Shown here in pieces: positions 1-6,244 of a stretch of DNA of 19,867 bases. Each line of letters opens with the position of its first letter. Within the stretch, counting starts at the first letter, position 1. The translations under genes were made by a program, and so were the position numbers. The stretch comes from an uncultured Oscillibacter sp. (GTDB taxonomy: Bacteria > Bacillota > Clostridia > Oscillospirales > Oscillospiraceae): positions 8,179 through 28,045 of the forward strand of contig CAJUOD010000028.1 of the NCBI GenBank assembly GCA_910587875.1. The letters run 5' to 3'. Below the pieces are notes generated by a model. That model was not told the origin of the DNA. It ran no database searches and saw only the letters and a list, made by a program, of their open reading frames with translations.

Positions 1-73
1 GGTCTCCTGGGGTGGCCACAATGCGCTGTGCGGCATACCGGCTGTTGCCGGTTCCGCTGAAATAGAGCACCAT
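1..73 (-). CDS. EFR1-like flavodoxin/ferredoxin protein, N-terminal fragment
   Basis: Only the first 24 codons lie in the window; the rest continues beyond position 1. The start is ATG at 73-71 with an AAGGGGG ribosome binding site about 7 nt upstream. The translated N-terminus begins MVLYFSGTGNSRYAAQRI. The hydrophobic strand followed by FSGTGNSR is the FMN phosphate-binding loop of flavodoxins and is typical of the EFR1 family (flavodoxin domain followed by 4Fe-4S ferredoxin domains) in anaerobic Firmicutes. The expected role is low-potential electron transfer in the cytoplasm. It lies 157 bp downstream of the MATE gene on the same strand, so co-transcription is possible. The ferredoxin part cannot be seen, so a plain flavodoxin is also possible. 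Confidence 0.75.
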   Translation of the reverse strand, partial: MVLYFSGTGNSRYAAQRIVATPGD

Positions 74-230
74 GTTTGTGCCCCCTTATTGTAATCGTGC
101 GACAAAGTCTGCGGCGGCCTTCGCTCTGAATATCATGCTGGATGAGTTTCACCGAGACGTCGCGGTCTTGGATACTGTTTTTGCGCCGCCTGTGCAAGAG
201 AGCGGGGAACATGCGGATCTCGGTACATGT

Positions 231-1532
231 TCAATGCCTATCAAGAAATTGCGTTTCTCTTTTTTGAAAGGCCTTCTCTTCCGCAAGAGAAATAGCGAAA
301 TGGAATACCATGCCAAAGCCAAACATCAAAATGATGGTATCCATGCTAAAAGCAATGGATCGGGTCAGGTACAATCCATAAAAGACGCCGTAATAAACCA
401 GATTGACCAGAAGAGAATTGATCATGTTATAGGCTGTTTTCCCTAACCCGATAAAAATATTGTCAATGATGGAAGATCCCGCATAAGCGATATAAAAGGG
501 GACCAGCTTTATGGTTATGGCAAAGATATCCTCTGCATTGGACAGGTTTTCGGCAAAGCGGTAAAACGGTTTCCAGAGGGGAATGGAGAGCGCCCAGAAA
601 ACCGCGCAGGCGCACGAGACAAAATAGTAAGGGAACCGCTTCAGCTCCGCGCATCCGTTTTTGCAGTCAGAGCGGATCACTTCCGCAAGGGCCGTGATTG
701 GAATCAGCAGCCAGCCCCAGATAAAATTGTTGGCAAGCCAGTAGCTTCCCTGTTCCTCCACCAGATTGACCATTTTGCAGATCATAACCGCGTAGATCAG
801 ATTATCCAAAAATTGCTGAAAGCCTGAAAAAGCGCCGGTTCTGCACCACGCCTTGAGGATGGCGAAGTTAGTGGTTTTAAACCAGCAGATTCGGATGTAC
901 TTTTGCGCGTACAGCAGCACAAGACCGATCACCGCAAGCGCTGTGTTTACGAGAATATTAGAAGCCGCCGCTCCGTAAACGCCCCAATAAGGGATCAGGA
1001 AAAAGTCCGCGATCAAAGACAGAACTGTTCTGACAGCCAGAAAAATGTAGACGTTTTTGTGCTTTTCAGTGACGACAAACACCACCTGGATAAAACTTAC
1101 TACAATCCCGATCATGAAAGCGGCGGTCTCCAGATTGAGGTACCGGCTGACGACGGAAAGCTCCAATCCGTCCGCGTTCATGGCCCTTATGAGTATTTTC
1201 CCATGGAGAAAAACGCCCGCAGAGAAAATGGCGTACAAGACAAACACTAGGAGCCCTGTTTGAAAGACGGCATCCGCGAACCAGCCCGGCTGGTTTTTGA
1301 AGATCTTGTTCAATACGGAATAGAGCGGAACAATCAAAAAGGCTTGCAGTGTCTCATTGATCAGATCAAACCACTCCATCTGACCGATAATATTGAACAC
1401 CTCGTCTTGATTGCCCACGGATATTAGAAAGGTCCTGACGGTTTGATAAACGGCAGGAATGAGTGCAAGAGAGCACAAGGCGATCCACAATTGCCAGTGA
1501 AAGTTCTTGAGCTGTAGTAGTTTTTCACTCAT
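231..1532 (-). CDS. MATE-family efflux transporter
   Basis: Integral membrane protein of 433 residues made almost entirely of hydrophobic helices (about 12). This matches the usual 430-460 residue length of multidrug and toxic compound extrusion transporters, which export organic cations or other compounds using an ion gradient. The stretch WGVYGAAASN near the middle matches a motif commonly seen between the two halves of MATE proteins. ATG at 1532 is preferred over a TTG three codons upstream, because an AGGA ribosome binding site lies about 9 nt before the ATG. The gene is clearly AT-richer than most of the window (25 G/C in 60 bases at 781-840, against 44 in 60 at 2041-2100), which suggests acquisition by transfer. 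No convincing promoter was seen in 1533-1677. The substrate cannot be predicted. A polysaccharide-type flippase of the same superfamily is a less likely alternative. Confidence 0.8.
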   Translation of the reverse strand: MSEKLLQLKNFHWQLWIALCSLALIPAVYQTVRTFLISVGNQDEVFNIIGQMEWFDLINETLQAFLIVPLYSVLNKIFKNQPGWFADAVFQTGLLVFVLYAIFSAGVFLHGKILIRAMNADGLELSVVSRYLNLETAAFMIGIVVSFIQVVFVVTEKHKNVYIFLAVRTVLSLIADFFLIPYWGVYGAAASNILVNTALAVIGLVLLYAQKYIRICWFKTTNFAILKAWCRTGAFSGFQQFLDNLIYAVMICKMVNLVEEQGSYWLANNFIWGWLLIPITALAEVIRSDCKNGCAELKRFPYYFVSCACAVFWALSIPLWKPFYRFAENLSNAEDIFAITIKLVPFYIAYAGSSIIDNIFIGLGKTAYNMINSLLVNLVYYGVFYGLYLTRSIAFSMDTIILMFGFGMVFHFAISLAEEKAFQKRETQFLDRH

Positions 1533-1677
1533 AAAAAACAATCCTGATGATATTTGTGAATTCGTTTAGGATTTTTTAAATACTCTTTTTATTGAGAAAG
1601 AAGGAAAGGCATATCAGTAAGACAAATAGTATCTAAAACACGGCAGAAAGTCTTGATTTTTGTTGTAGTGAATAATC

Positions 1678-1714
1678 AAAGGCCCTCTGAAATCGTTGGC
1701 TTCAGAGGGCCTTT
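1678..1714 (-). terminator. Rho-independent terminator of tRNA-Pro
   Basis: A perfect 14-bp inverted repeat (left arm 1678-1691, right arm 1701-1714) with a 9-nt loop. Read on the minus strand it is followed by a moderately T-rich stretch. The first base of the stem is the terminal A of the encoded CCA, so the hairpin begins directly at the tRNA 3' end. Confidence 0.8.
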
Positions 1715-1789
1715 GGTCCGAGATGGGAGACTCGAACTCCCGGCCTGATGGTCCCAAACCACCCGCGCTACCAACTGCGCTAATCCCGG
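1714..1789 (-). tRNA. tRNA-Pro (anticodon UGG)
   Basis: A 76-nt cloverleaf read on the minus strand, with the CCA end encoded. The acceptor stem CCGGGAT pairs with ATCTCGG, including one G-U pair. The D arm has GCGC/GCGC. The anticodon stem GGTGG/CCATC encloses the loop TTTGGGA, which gives anticodon TGG (UGG, proline). The T arm GGGAG/CTCCC encloses TTCGAGT. The discriminator base is A. A consensus-like promoter lies about 70 nt upstream and a terminator hairpin starts at the CCA, so it appears to be a single-gene transcript. The AT-rich block at 1-1680 begins on the 3' side of the tRNA, the side commonly used by integrases. Confidence 0.95.
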
Positions 1790-1867
1790 ATATTCAGTTT
1801 TCCGGCACCGGGAGAACTGCTTCCACGCCGTCTGAGGGGCACTCTGGAGCTCGTTGTGCCATGTACC

Positions 1868-1895
1868 ATTTTACTAATTTGCCCGCCAAAGTCAA
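1868..1895 (-). promoter_or_regulatory. Promoter of tRNA-Pro
   Basis: On the minus strand TTGACT (1895-1890) and TAAAAT (1873-1868) are separated by 16 nt, close to the sigma-A consensus. Transcription would start near 1861, about 70 nt before the mature tRNA. The position and orientation fit the tRNA gene and nothing else on this strand. Confidence 0.75.
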
Positions 1896-1952
1896 GGCAA
1901 AAAATTCAAACTGATAAAATTTTTGCTCTGGGGGTAGAAGAACCGGAATTTA

Positions 1953-1961
1953 TGTTATAAT
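1953..1961 (+). promoter_or_regulatory. Extended -10 promoter for the EamA transporter gene
   Basis: TGTTATAAT matches the extended -10 pattern (TG, one base, TATAAT). No good -35 hexamer is seen at the proper distance. The predicted start near 1968 leaves a leader of about 43 nt before the ATG at 2011. Confidence 0.6.
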
Positions 1962-2010
1962 GGTCCCGGAGACACCTGCTCCAAATCTTCTGATAAAGAA
2001 GGGAAGCCCT

Positions 2011-2874
2011 ATGTGGATCCTGTTTGCGTTCGGTTCCGCGCTCTTCGCGGGGCTCACGGCCATCCTGGCCAAGTGCGGCGTCCGCCGGACGGACTCCACC
2101 GTGGCCACGGCCATCCGCACCATTGTGGTACTGGCCTTCTCCTGGCTGATGGTGTTCCTCACCGGGGCCCAGTCCGGCCTGGGGGACGCAGGGGGGAAGA
2201 CGCTGCTGTTCCTGGTCCTGTCCGGCCTGGCTACCGGGGCCTCCTGGCTGTGCTACTTCAAGGCTCTGCAGCTGGGGGACGTCAACAAGGTGACCCCCGT
2301 GGACAAGAGCAGCACGGTGCTGACCGTTCTCCTGGCCTTCGTCCTGCTGCGGGAGCCCGTGGGCGTTTACAAGGCCCTGGGCGTCCTCTGCGTGGGGGCG
2401 GGGACCTGGCTGATGATCGAGAAAAAGGCGGCCCGGGAGACGGGGGAGGAGAGCGGCCTCTGGCTGCCCTGGGCCCTGGGATCCGCTGTGTTTGCCAGCC
2501 TGACGGCCATCCTGGGCAAGGTGGGCATCAGCGGCGTGGATTCCAACCTGGGCACGGCCATCCGCACCGGCGTAGTGCTGGTCATGGCCTGGGCCATGGT
2601 CTTCGTCACCGGGAAGGGAGACGCCCTCAAGGCAGTGCCCCGGGGGGAGCTGGGCTTCATCTGCCTGTCGGGGCTGGCTACCGGGGCCTCCTGGCTGTGC
2701 TATTACCGGGCCCTTCAGGACGGGCCCGCCAGCGTGGTGGTGCCCATCGACAAGCTGAGCATCCTGGTGACGGTGGCCTTCTCCGGCCTGGTGTTCCACG
2801 AGAGGCTGAGCCGCCGGGCGGCCCTGGGCCTGGCCCTGCTCACCGGGGGGACGCTGATTATGATCCGGGGCTGA
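2011..2874 (+). CDS. EamA-family (DMT superfamily) transporter
   Basis: A 287-residue membrane protein with two tandem EamA domains (about residues 1-137 and 150-287), ten predicted helices in total. This is the usual length for drug/metabolite transporter superfamily members, which move small metabolites across the cytoplasmic membrane. Both halves carry GLATGASWLCY, followed by a proline-containing VDK/IDK segment (VTPVDKSS and VVPIDKLS). ATG at 2011 is chosen because AAGAAGGGA lies 6-8 nt upstream; the frame is open further upstream to about 1960, but that would place the start inside the promoter. The two halves are unusually alike at DNA level, including an exact 29-bp repeat 447 bp apart. 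The gene is monocistronic, with its own promoter and a shared terminator at 2888. The substrate is unknown. Confidence 0.85.
   Translation: MWILFAFGSALFAGLTAILAKCGVRRTDSTVATAIRTIVVLAFSWLMVFLTGAQSGLGDAGGKTLLFLVLSGLATGASWLCYFKALQLGDVNKVTPVDKSSTVLTVLLAFVLLREPVGVYKALGVLCVGAGTWLMIEKKAARETGEESGLWLPWALGSAVFASLTAILGKVGISGVDSNLGTAIRTGVVLVMAWAMVFVTGKGDALKAVPRGELGFICLSGLATGASWLCYYRALQDGPASVVVPIDKLSILVTVAFSGLVFHERLSRRAALGLALLTGGTLIMIRG
2227..2702 (+). repeat. Internal duplication within the EamA gene (29-bp exact repeat)
   Basis: Identical 29-bp segments occur at 2227-2255 and 2674-2702, both in frame and encoding LATGASWLC plus flanking residues. Further matches at the same spacing occur around CGGCCATCCTGG and CACGGCCATCCGCACC. 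They reflect the internal repeat of the two EamA domains, with higher DNA identity than is usual for that ancient duplication. Confidence 0.75.
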
Positions 2875-2887
2875 GTGGAAAAGAGAA

Positions 2888-2921
2888 AGAGCGGGACGCG
2901 CCTGGCGGCGCGTCCCGCTTT
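2888..2921. terminator. Bidirectional terminator between EamA and ferritin genes
   Basis: A perfect 13-bp GC-rich stem (2890-2902 with 2907-2919) and a 4-nt loop TGGC. Pyrimidine-rich tracts follow on both strands. It lies midway between the convergent stop codons at 2874 and 2936 and so can serve both transcripts. Confidence 0.8.
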
Positions 2922-2935
2922 CCTCTCTGCTTCCC

Positions 2936-3448
2936 TTACAGCGTCAGGGAGGGGGCGCTGTAGACGCGTCCCGCCAGCTCGCTGTTCAGCATGTACAGGC
3001 TCTTGGGGTCGGAGCCGAAGAGCTCCATCTTGGAGATCAGGTCGTTGGCGTTGTCCTCTTCCTCGCCCTGCTCCTTGACGAACCAGTCCAGGAACTGCAT
3101 GGTGCGGAAGTCCTTTTCCTCATAGGCGGCGGCGTAGATCGTGTTGATGAGGCCGGTGACATAGAGCTCGTGCTCCAGTCCCGCCTTCAGGACGGTCATG
3201 TCGCTGTCCAGCACCTTGTCCGGCTGGGCAATGGCCCCCAGGGTGACCTTGGCGTTGTTGTTGTGGAGGTACTGGTAGAACAGCATGGCGTGGTCCCGCT
3301 CCTCCTGGGCCTGAATCTTGTACCAGTTGGCGAAGCCGTCCAGGCCCCGGGCCTCGAAGTAGTTGGAGAAGTCCAGATACAGGTAGGCGGAGTAGAACTC
3401 CTTGTTGACCTGCTCGTTGAGCAGGGCGGCAACTTTTTCACTCAGCAT
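2936..3448 (-). CDS. ftnA: Non-haem ferritin (FtnA-type)
   Basis: A 170-residue four-helix ferritin that stores iron as a ferric mineral in a 24-subunit cytoplasmic shell. The ferroxidase residues fall at the same positions as in E. coli FtnA: Glu17, Glu50 and His53 (in QEERDHA), Glu94 (in LEHE), Gln127 and Glu130 (in KEQGEEE). An active di-iron centre is therefore expected. The start is ATG at 3448, preceded by AGAAGGGAG; the frame is open upstream, but those codons read through the promoter and are not ferritin-like. The gene stands alone, with its own promoter at 3483-3511 and a terminator shared with the EamA gene. In anaerobes such ferritins also protect against oxidative stress. No Fur box was recognised. 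Confidence 0.95.
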   Translation of the reverse strand: MLSEKVAALLNEQVNKEFYSAYLYLDFSNYFEARGLDGFANWYKIQAQEERDHAMLFYQYLHNNNAKVTLGAIAQPDKVLDSDMTVLKAGLEHELYVTGLINTIYAAAYEEKDFRTMQFLDWFVKEQGEEEDNANDLISKMELFGSDPKSLYMLNSELAGRVYSAPSLTL

Positions 3449-3482
3449 GATAGTGCTCCCTTCTAGTTTTGTGAACAAGCTG

Positions 3483-3511
3483 ATTGTACACCCTCCCGGG
3501 GGAAAAGTCCA
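3483..3511 (-). promoter_or_regulatory. Ferritin promoter
   Basis: On the minus strand TGGACT (3511-3506) and TACAAT (3488-3483) are 17 nt apart. The predicted start lies near 3476, giving a leader of about 28 nt before the ATG at 3448. The -35 box overlaps the left arm of an inverted repeat (3503-3541). Confidence 0.65.
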
Positions 3512-3541
3512 CTGTAAAAGCTCCAAAAAAAGGGGACTTTT
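3503..3541. repeat. Inverted repeat over the ferritin -35 region
   Basis: AAAAGTCC at 3503-3510 and GGACTTTT at 3534-3541 form an 8-bp dyad with a 23-nt gap. The left arm covers the ferritin -35 hexamer. It may be an operator or, less likely, a weak 3' hairpin for the kinase transcript ending at 3565. No known regulator motif was matched. Confidence 0.35.
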
Positions 3542-3564
3542 TGGACGGAGGCGGGCAGGGCCCG

Positions 3565-5022
3565 TCACGGCCCCCAGAAGATCAGGGCGTAGGTCCGCAG
3601 GTCCACAGCCCGGATGAGCCGGCCCAGGACGGGGATCGCCTCCAGGACGTCCACCAGCGCCGGGACACAGTTCAGCACGATCAGGCACGCCAGCGCGGCC
3701 AGGATAGCCAGGGCGGCCCAGTTGAGGCGGCGCGGCTCTCTGGATTCCGTCTGGTCCTCCGGCGGCATCAGCGCCGTCCGGAACAGGAAGCGGCCCTGCT
3801 CCCACTGGCAGCGGAAGAGGCCGCCGTACTTCTCGGCCACCCGCTTCACGCTCTGGAGCCCCAGGCCGTGGCCCTCCTGCCGGGGGCCCTCCGGCAGCCC
3901 GTCGGGCCCGAAGGTCACCGGCTGGGCGCAGGGATTTTCCACGGAGATCAGCAGCCGCCGGTTCTCCGTCAGCTCCACCCGCAGGTCAATGCGCCGCTGC
4001 TCCTGGGGCAGCTCTTGGCAGGCGTGGATGGCGTTCTCCAGGGCGTTGGCCAGGATGACGCAGAGGTCCGTCTCCTCGAAGGGCAGCGTTTCCGGCACCC
4101 GGAGGCGGGTCTCCACGGCGCAGCCGGCGTTGGCGGCCTGGACGATATAGGCCGTCAGGACCGCGTTGACGGCGGGATTGGCGCAGCGGGCCGGTACGGC
4201 CAGCTCCTCCAGCCCGCCCCGGAGAGAATGAATGTATTGCAGCGCGCCGGAGCCGTCTCCCTGCTGGAGCATGCCCTCCATGGCCGCCAGGTGATGGCGC
4301 ATGTCGTGGCGGTAGATGCGCCCCACCTCCATCTTCTGGCAGAGGGCGTCGTAGTCCTGCCGCTGGATCTCGATGAGGTGGACATTCTCGTAGATCTGCA
4401 TCTGCCGCCAGAGGGAGTGAAGGATGGCGATATAGGTCATGGGCATCAGCAGCAGCACCAGGCACAGCCGCAGCAGTTCCTTCAGGCCGGTCAGAGGCGC
4501 GTCTACGGGAAGAGCCACCAAAATGATCAGCATATAGTAGAGCAGCCCGATCAGGGAGAACTGCCACCAGCCCTGATTCAGCTTCCGCTGGAGCTCCTGG
4601 TATGGGCGGCGCAGGCGGTTCCAGATGAACCACTCCGCCAGGGGGAAGAGGAGCAGGCGGCTGATGAACATTACCACGTATCCGCCGCCCGCCAGCCGGT
4701 CCAGCAGAGCCGTCACCTGGATCAGCCAGATACACATGGTATCCGACAGGCAGAAGAGGAAGAAGAACCGTCCGTTGCGGTACTTGGAAAGCCAGAAAAA
4801 CAGGGCCATGCTGGGCAGGGAACAGGTAAAGAAGCTGAGGTCGATGGGATTCAGCTTCAGGACCGCCGCCGCCGTGAAGGTGATGACGCTCATGACTGCC
4901 GCGCCGAAGAAGCAGAGGGCGGCCGTAGCCTTCCAGGGACGGCGGGACTCGAACAGCAGAAGGAACACCACCAGGACGTGGATCAGCGCCCAGATCTGGG
5001 AGATATCCCGCAGAGCCGTCAC
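3565..5022 (-). CDS. GHKL-type sensor histidine kinase (AgrC/VirS class)
   Basis: A 485-residue membrane sensor kinase. The N-terminal 200 or so residues form about six transmembrane helices, as in AgrC-type peptide sensors. The cytoplasmic part carries the phospho-acceptor box RHDMRHHL (His239), the ATP-binding N box NALEN (Asn326/Asn330) and the G box GHGLGL (from Gly384). The start is GTG at 5022 with GGAGG about 8 nt upstream; it overlaps the regulator stop codon (GTGA at 5019-5022), so translation is coupled. It should phosphorylate the regulator encoded just upstream. Oddly, from about residue 433 to 485 there is an extra hydrophobic segment after the ATPase domain, ending in IFWGP; most kinases of this class end at the ATPase domain. 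No agrB/agrD-like pheromone genes are nearby, so the signal is unknown. Confidence 0.88.
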   Translation of the reverse strand: MTALRDISQIWALIHVLVVFLLLFESRRPWKATAALCFFGAAVMSVITFTAAAVLKLNPIDLSFFTCSLPSMALFFWLSKYRNGRFFFLFCLSDTMCIWLIQVTALLDRLAGGGYVVMFISRLLLFPLAEWFIWNRLRRPYQELQRKLNQGWWQFSLIGLLYYMLIILVALPVDAPLTGLKELLRLCLVLLLMPMTYIAILHSLWRQMQIYENVHLIEIQRQDYDALCQKMEVGRIYRHDMRHHLAAMEGMLQQGDGSGALQYIHSLRGGLEELAVPARCANPAVNAVLTAYIVQAANAGCAVETRLRVPETLPFEETDLCVILANALENAIHACQELPQEQRRIDLRVELTENRRLLISVENPCAQPVTFGPDGLPEGPRQEGHGLGLQSVKRVAEKYGGLFRCQWEQGRFLFRTALMPPEDQTESREPRRLNWAALAILAALACLIVLNCVPALVDVLEAIPVLGRLIRAVDLRTYALIFWGP

Positions 5023-5768
5023 AGCGCGTCACCTCCCGGGGCGTCCAGCCAGAAATCGCTCCACCGCCGCTTCGCCTGTCCGGCCAGCCCCCGGGCCAGG
5101 GGGACCCGGGCCCCGCCGTCCATGCGGAGAAAGCCCTTCTCCACGGCGGTGACGTAGAAGAGGTTCACCGCGAAGCTGGCCCCGCAGAGGAAGAACCGCT
5201 GGTCCGCCAGCAGGGGGGCCGCCTCCTCCTGGAAGGGACTCCGCACCGTCAGGCTGTCCAGGCTGGACCCGTCCGCCAGATGGTAGCGCACCGTCCGGCC
5301 CGACAGCTCGGCGTAGACGATCTCGTCCAGCCGGACCCGCTCCAGACCGTCCTTCGTGCGGACGGCGACGCAGGCGGCCTTCCGCTTCTCCAGCGCCGCC
5401 GCGGCCAGGTCCAGCACCCGGAAGAGCTCCGCCGGCTCCACCGGCTTCATAAGGTAGTAAAAGGCCCGGGCGGCGTAGGAATCCACGGCGTATTCCGGAG
5501 AGACGGTCAGATAGACGATGGTCCCGCCGCTGTACAGCTCCCGCAGGCGGACTCCCAGGTCGATGCCGCTGAGGCCGGGCATTACGATGTCCAGCACGTA
5601 GAGATCGAAGCCGCCGCACTCCTCCGCCGCGGCCAGCAGGTCCAGGCCGGAGGAAAAAATTGACATTTTTAACACAAAAGAGGGCCTGGAGGCCGCATAC
5701 TCCCTCAAGAGGTTTCCAATCGCTTCCCGCTGCTCCGCCTCGTCGTCGCACAGCGCCAGCTTGATCAT
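5019..5768 (-). CDS. LytTR-family response regulator
   Basis: A 249-residue regulator with an N-terminal receiver domain (about 1-120) and a C-terminal LytTR DNA-binding domain (about 135-240). The receiver has the acidic pair Asp8/Asp9, the phosphorylation site Asp60 in VLDIVMPG and the conserved lysine in MKP (Lys108). The C-terminal part, with VRLDEIVYAEL and the later FAVNLFYVTAVE, follows the LytTR pattern seen in AgrA and VirR. The start is ATG at 5768 with AAAGGAGG 7 nt upstream. It is the first gene of a two-gene operon with the sensor kinase and diverges from the small cysteine-rich gene at 6008. Direct repeats in its own upstream region could be its binding sites. Confidence 0.92.
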   Translation of the reverse strand: MIKLALCDDEAEQREAIGNLLREYAASRPSFVLKMSIFSSGLDLLAAAEECGGFDLYVLDIVMPGLSGIDLGVRLRELYSGGTIVYLTVSPEYAVDSYAARAFYYLMKPVEPAELFRVLDLAAAALEKRKAACVAVRTKDGLERVRLDEIVYAELSGRTVRYHLADGSSLDSLTVRSPFQEEAAPLLADQRFFLCGASFAVNLFYVTAVEKGFLRMDGGARVPLARGLAGQAKRRWSDFWLDAPGGDAL

Positions 5769-5793
5769 CGACGCGCCTCCTTTTCCCTGTGCA

Positions 5794-5827
5794 AATTCTG
5801 CGCAAAATCAAACCGAATTTACGCAAA
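5794..5827. repeat. Direct repeats spaced 21 bp in the divergent promoter region
   Basis: AATTCTGCGCAAA (5794-5806) and AATTTACGCAAA (5816-5827) share the CGCAAA core exactly 21 bp apart; a weaker third match, AATTCGCA, occurs at 5834-5841. LytTR regulators commonly bind paired direct repeats on one face of the helix, about two turns apart. The position next to the regulator gene makes them candidate sites. No exact family consensus was matched. Confidence 0.4.
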
Positions 5828-5857
5828 GTATCAAATTCGCAGTTTTTCTTGCTACAA
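5828..5857 (-). promoter_or_regulatory. Probable promoter of the two-component operon
   Basis: On the minus strand TTGTAG (5857-5852) and TGATAC (5833-5828) are 18 nt apart. The predicted start is near 5821, with a leader of about 50 nt to the ATG at 5768. Both boxes are imperfect. The region overlaps a plus-strand -10 element at 5853-5858. Confidence 0.45.
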
Positions 5858-5858
5858 T
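5850..5858 (+). promoter_or_regulatory. Probable extended -10 promoter for the small cysteine-rich gene
   Basis: TGCTACAAT fits the extended -10 pattern. No clear -35 hexamer is present; instead the direct repeats at 5794-5841 lie just upstream, as would suit an activator-dependent promoter. The predicted leader to the ATG at 6008 is about 140 nt and contains two hairpins. Confidence 0.45.
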
Positions 5859-5917
5859 AACCATAGCACGCTTTCCGGGATTTTGTCAAGCCGTTTCGGA
5901 ATGGCACTGGAAAAACG

Positions 5918-5980
5918 GGCCGCGCGGGGCTGTGATCCGGCGCGGCCTCATCCACTGTCCGGAAGGCGTGCCCCCTTCCG
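5918..5980 (+). other. Two hairpins in the leader of the small cysteine-rich gene
   Basis: Stem 1 pairs GGCCGCGC (5918-5925) with GCGCGGCC (5940-5947) around a 14-nt loop. Stem 2 pairs CGGAAGG (5960-5966) with CCTTCCG (5974-5980) around a 7-nt loop. No T-run follows either, so they are not simple terminators. They may stabilise the mRNA or form a regulatory leader; no known riboswitch was recognised. Confidence 0.35.
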
Positions 5981-6007
5981 CAACCGCTGAAGAAAGGCAG
6001 GCCGCCG

Positions 6008-6241
6008 ATGGAAGCAAGGGCCCATTATTTGGAAAAGATGGCAAAGGGCCGGTCCCTCCGCAAGCCCATGACCGGAAGCAACGTCTGGCCGGGGCAGCGC
6101 TGCCCCGCCTTCACCGTGCGGACGGTGGGCCTGGTCTGCGGCAGCGGCTGCTGGTTCTGCCGGTACGCCAACTTCCACCTCCGGGAGCAGGTCTCCCTGG
6201 ACGTGGGGATCTGCTGCTGGCCGGAGGTTCAGTCCGATTGA
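6008..6241 (+). CDS. Small cysteine-rich protein of unknown function
   Basis: A 77-residue protein not assigned to a named family. It has six cysteines (32, 44, 48, 51, 69, 70), with CGSGCWFC forming a C-x3-C-x2-C pattern, plus several Trp/Phe/Tyr residues around it. There is no signal peptide or membrane segment, so it is probably cytoplasmic. The pattern suggests a metal or Fe-S site; C-x3-C-x2-C is also the radical-SAM cluster motif, but the protein lacks the length for that fold. A G-rich AAAGGCAGG lies about 7-10 nt before the ATG. The gene diverges from the LytTR operon and ends 3 nt from the stop codon of the convergent XRE gene. The cysteine/aromatic-rich composition and the context support coding; homology has not been checked. 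Confidence 0.6.
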   Translation: MEARAHYLEKMAKGRSLRKPMTGSNVWPGQRCPAFTVRTVGLVCGSGCWFCRYANFHLREQVSLDVGICCWPEVQSD

Positions 6242-6244
6242 GGG

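Noticed and set aside
72..446. Plus-strand open frame beginning at 72
   Set aside because: It is antisense to the EFR1-like start and to the MATE C-terminus and lacks a ribosome binding site or similarity to a known domain.
1790..1867. A second tRNA between the tRNA-Pro promoter and tRNA-Pro
   Set aside because: No cloverleaf or GTTC-type T loop could be folded there; it reads as a 5' leader.
1906..2963. Frames on both strands overlapping the EamA gene
   Set aside because: They are low-complexity Gly/Pro/Arg-rich translations, whereas the EamA frame has helices, conserved motifs, promoter and ribosome binding site.
3500..3564. Terminator for the sensor kinase
   Set aside because: There is a T-run and a loose dyad, but no GC-rich stem directly before the T-run. 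It is recorded only as an inverted repeat.
6008..6241. Calling the small cysteine-rich protein a radical SAM enzyme
   Set aside because: The C-x3-C-x2-C spacing matches, but 77 residues cannot form the barrel and no other SAM-binding motif is present.
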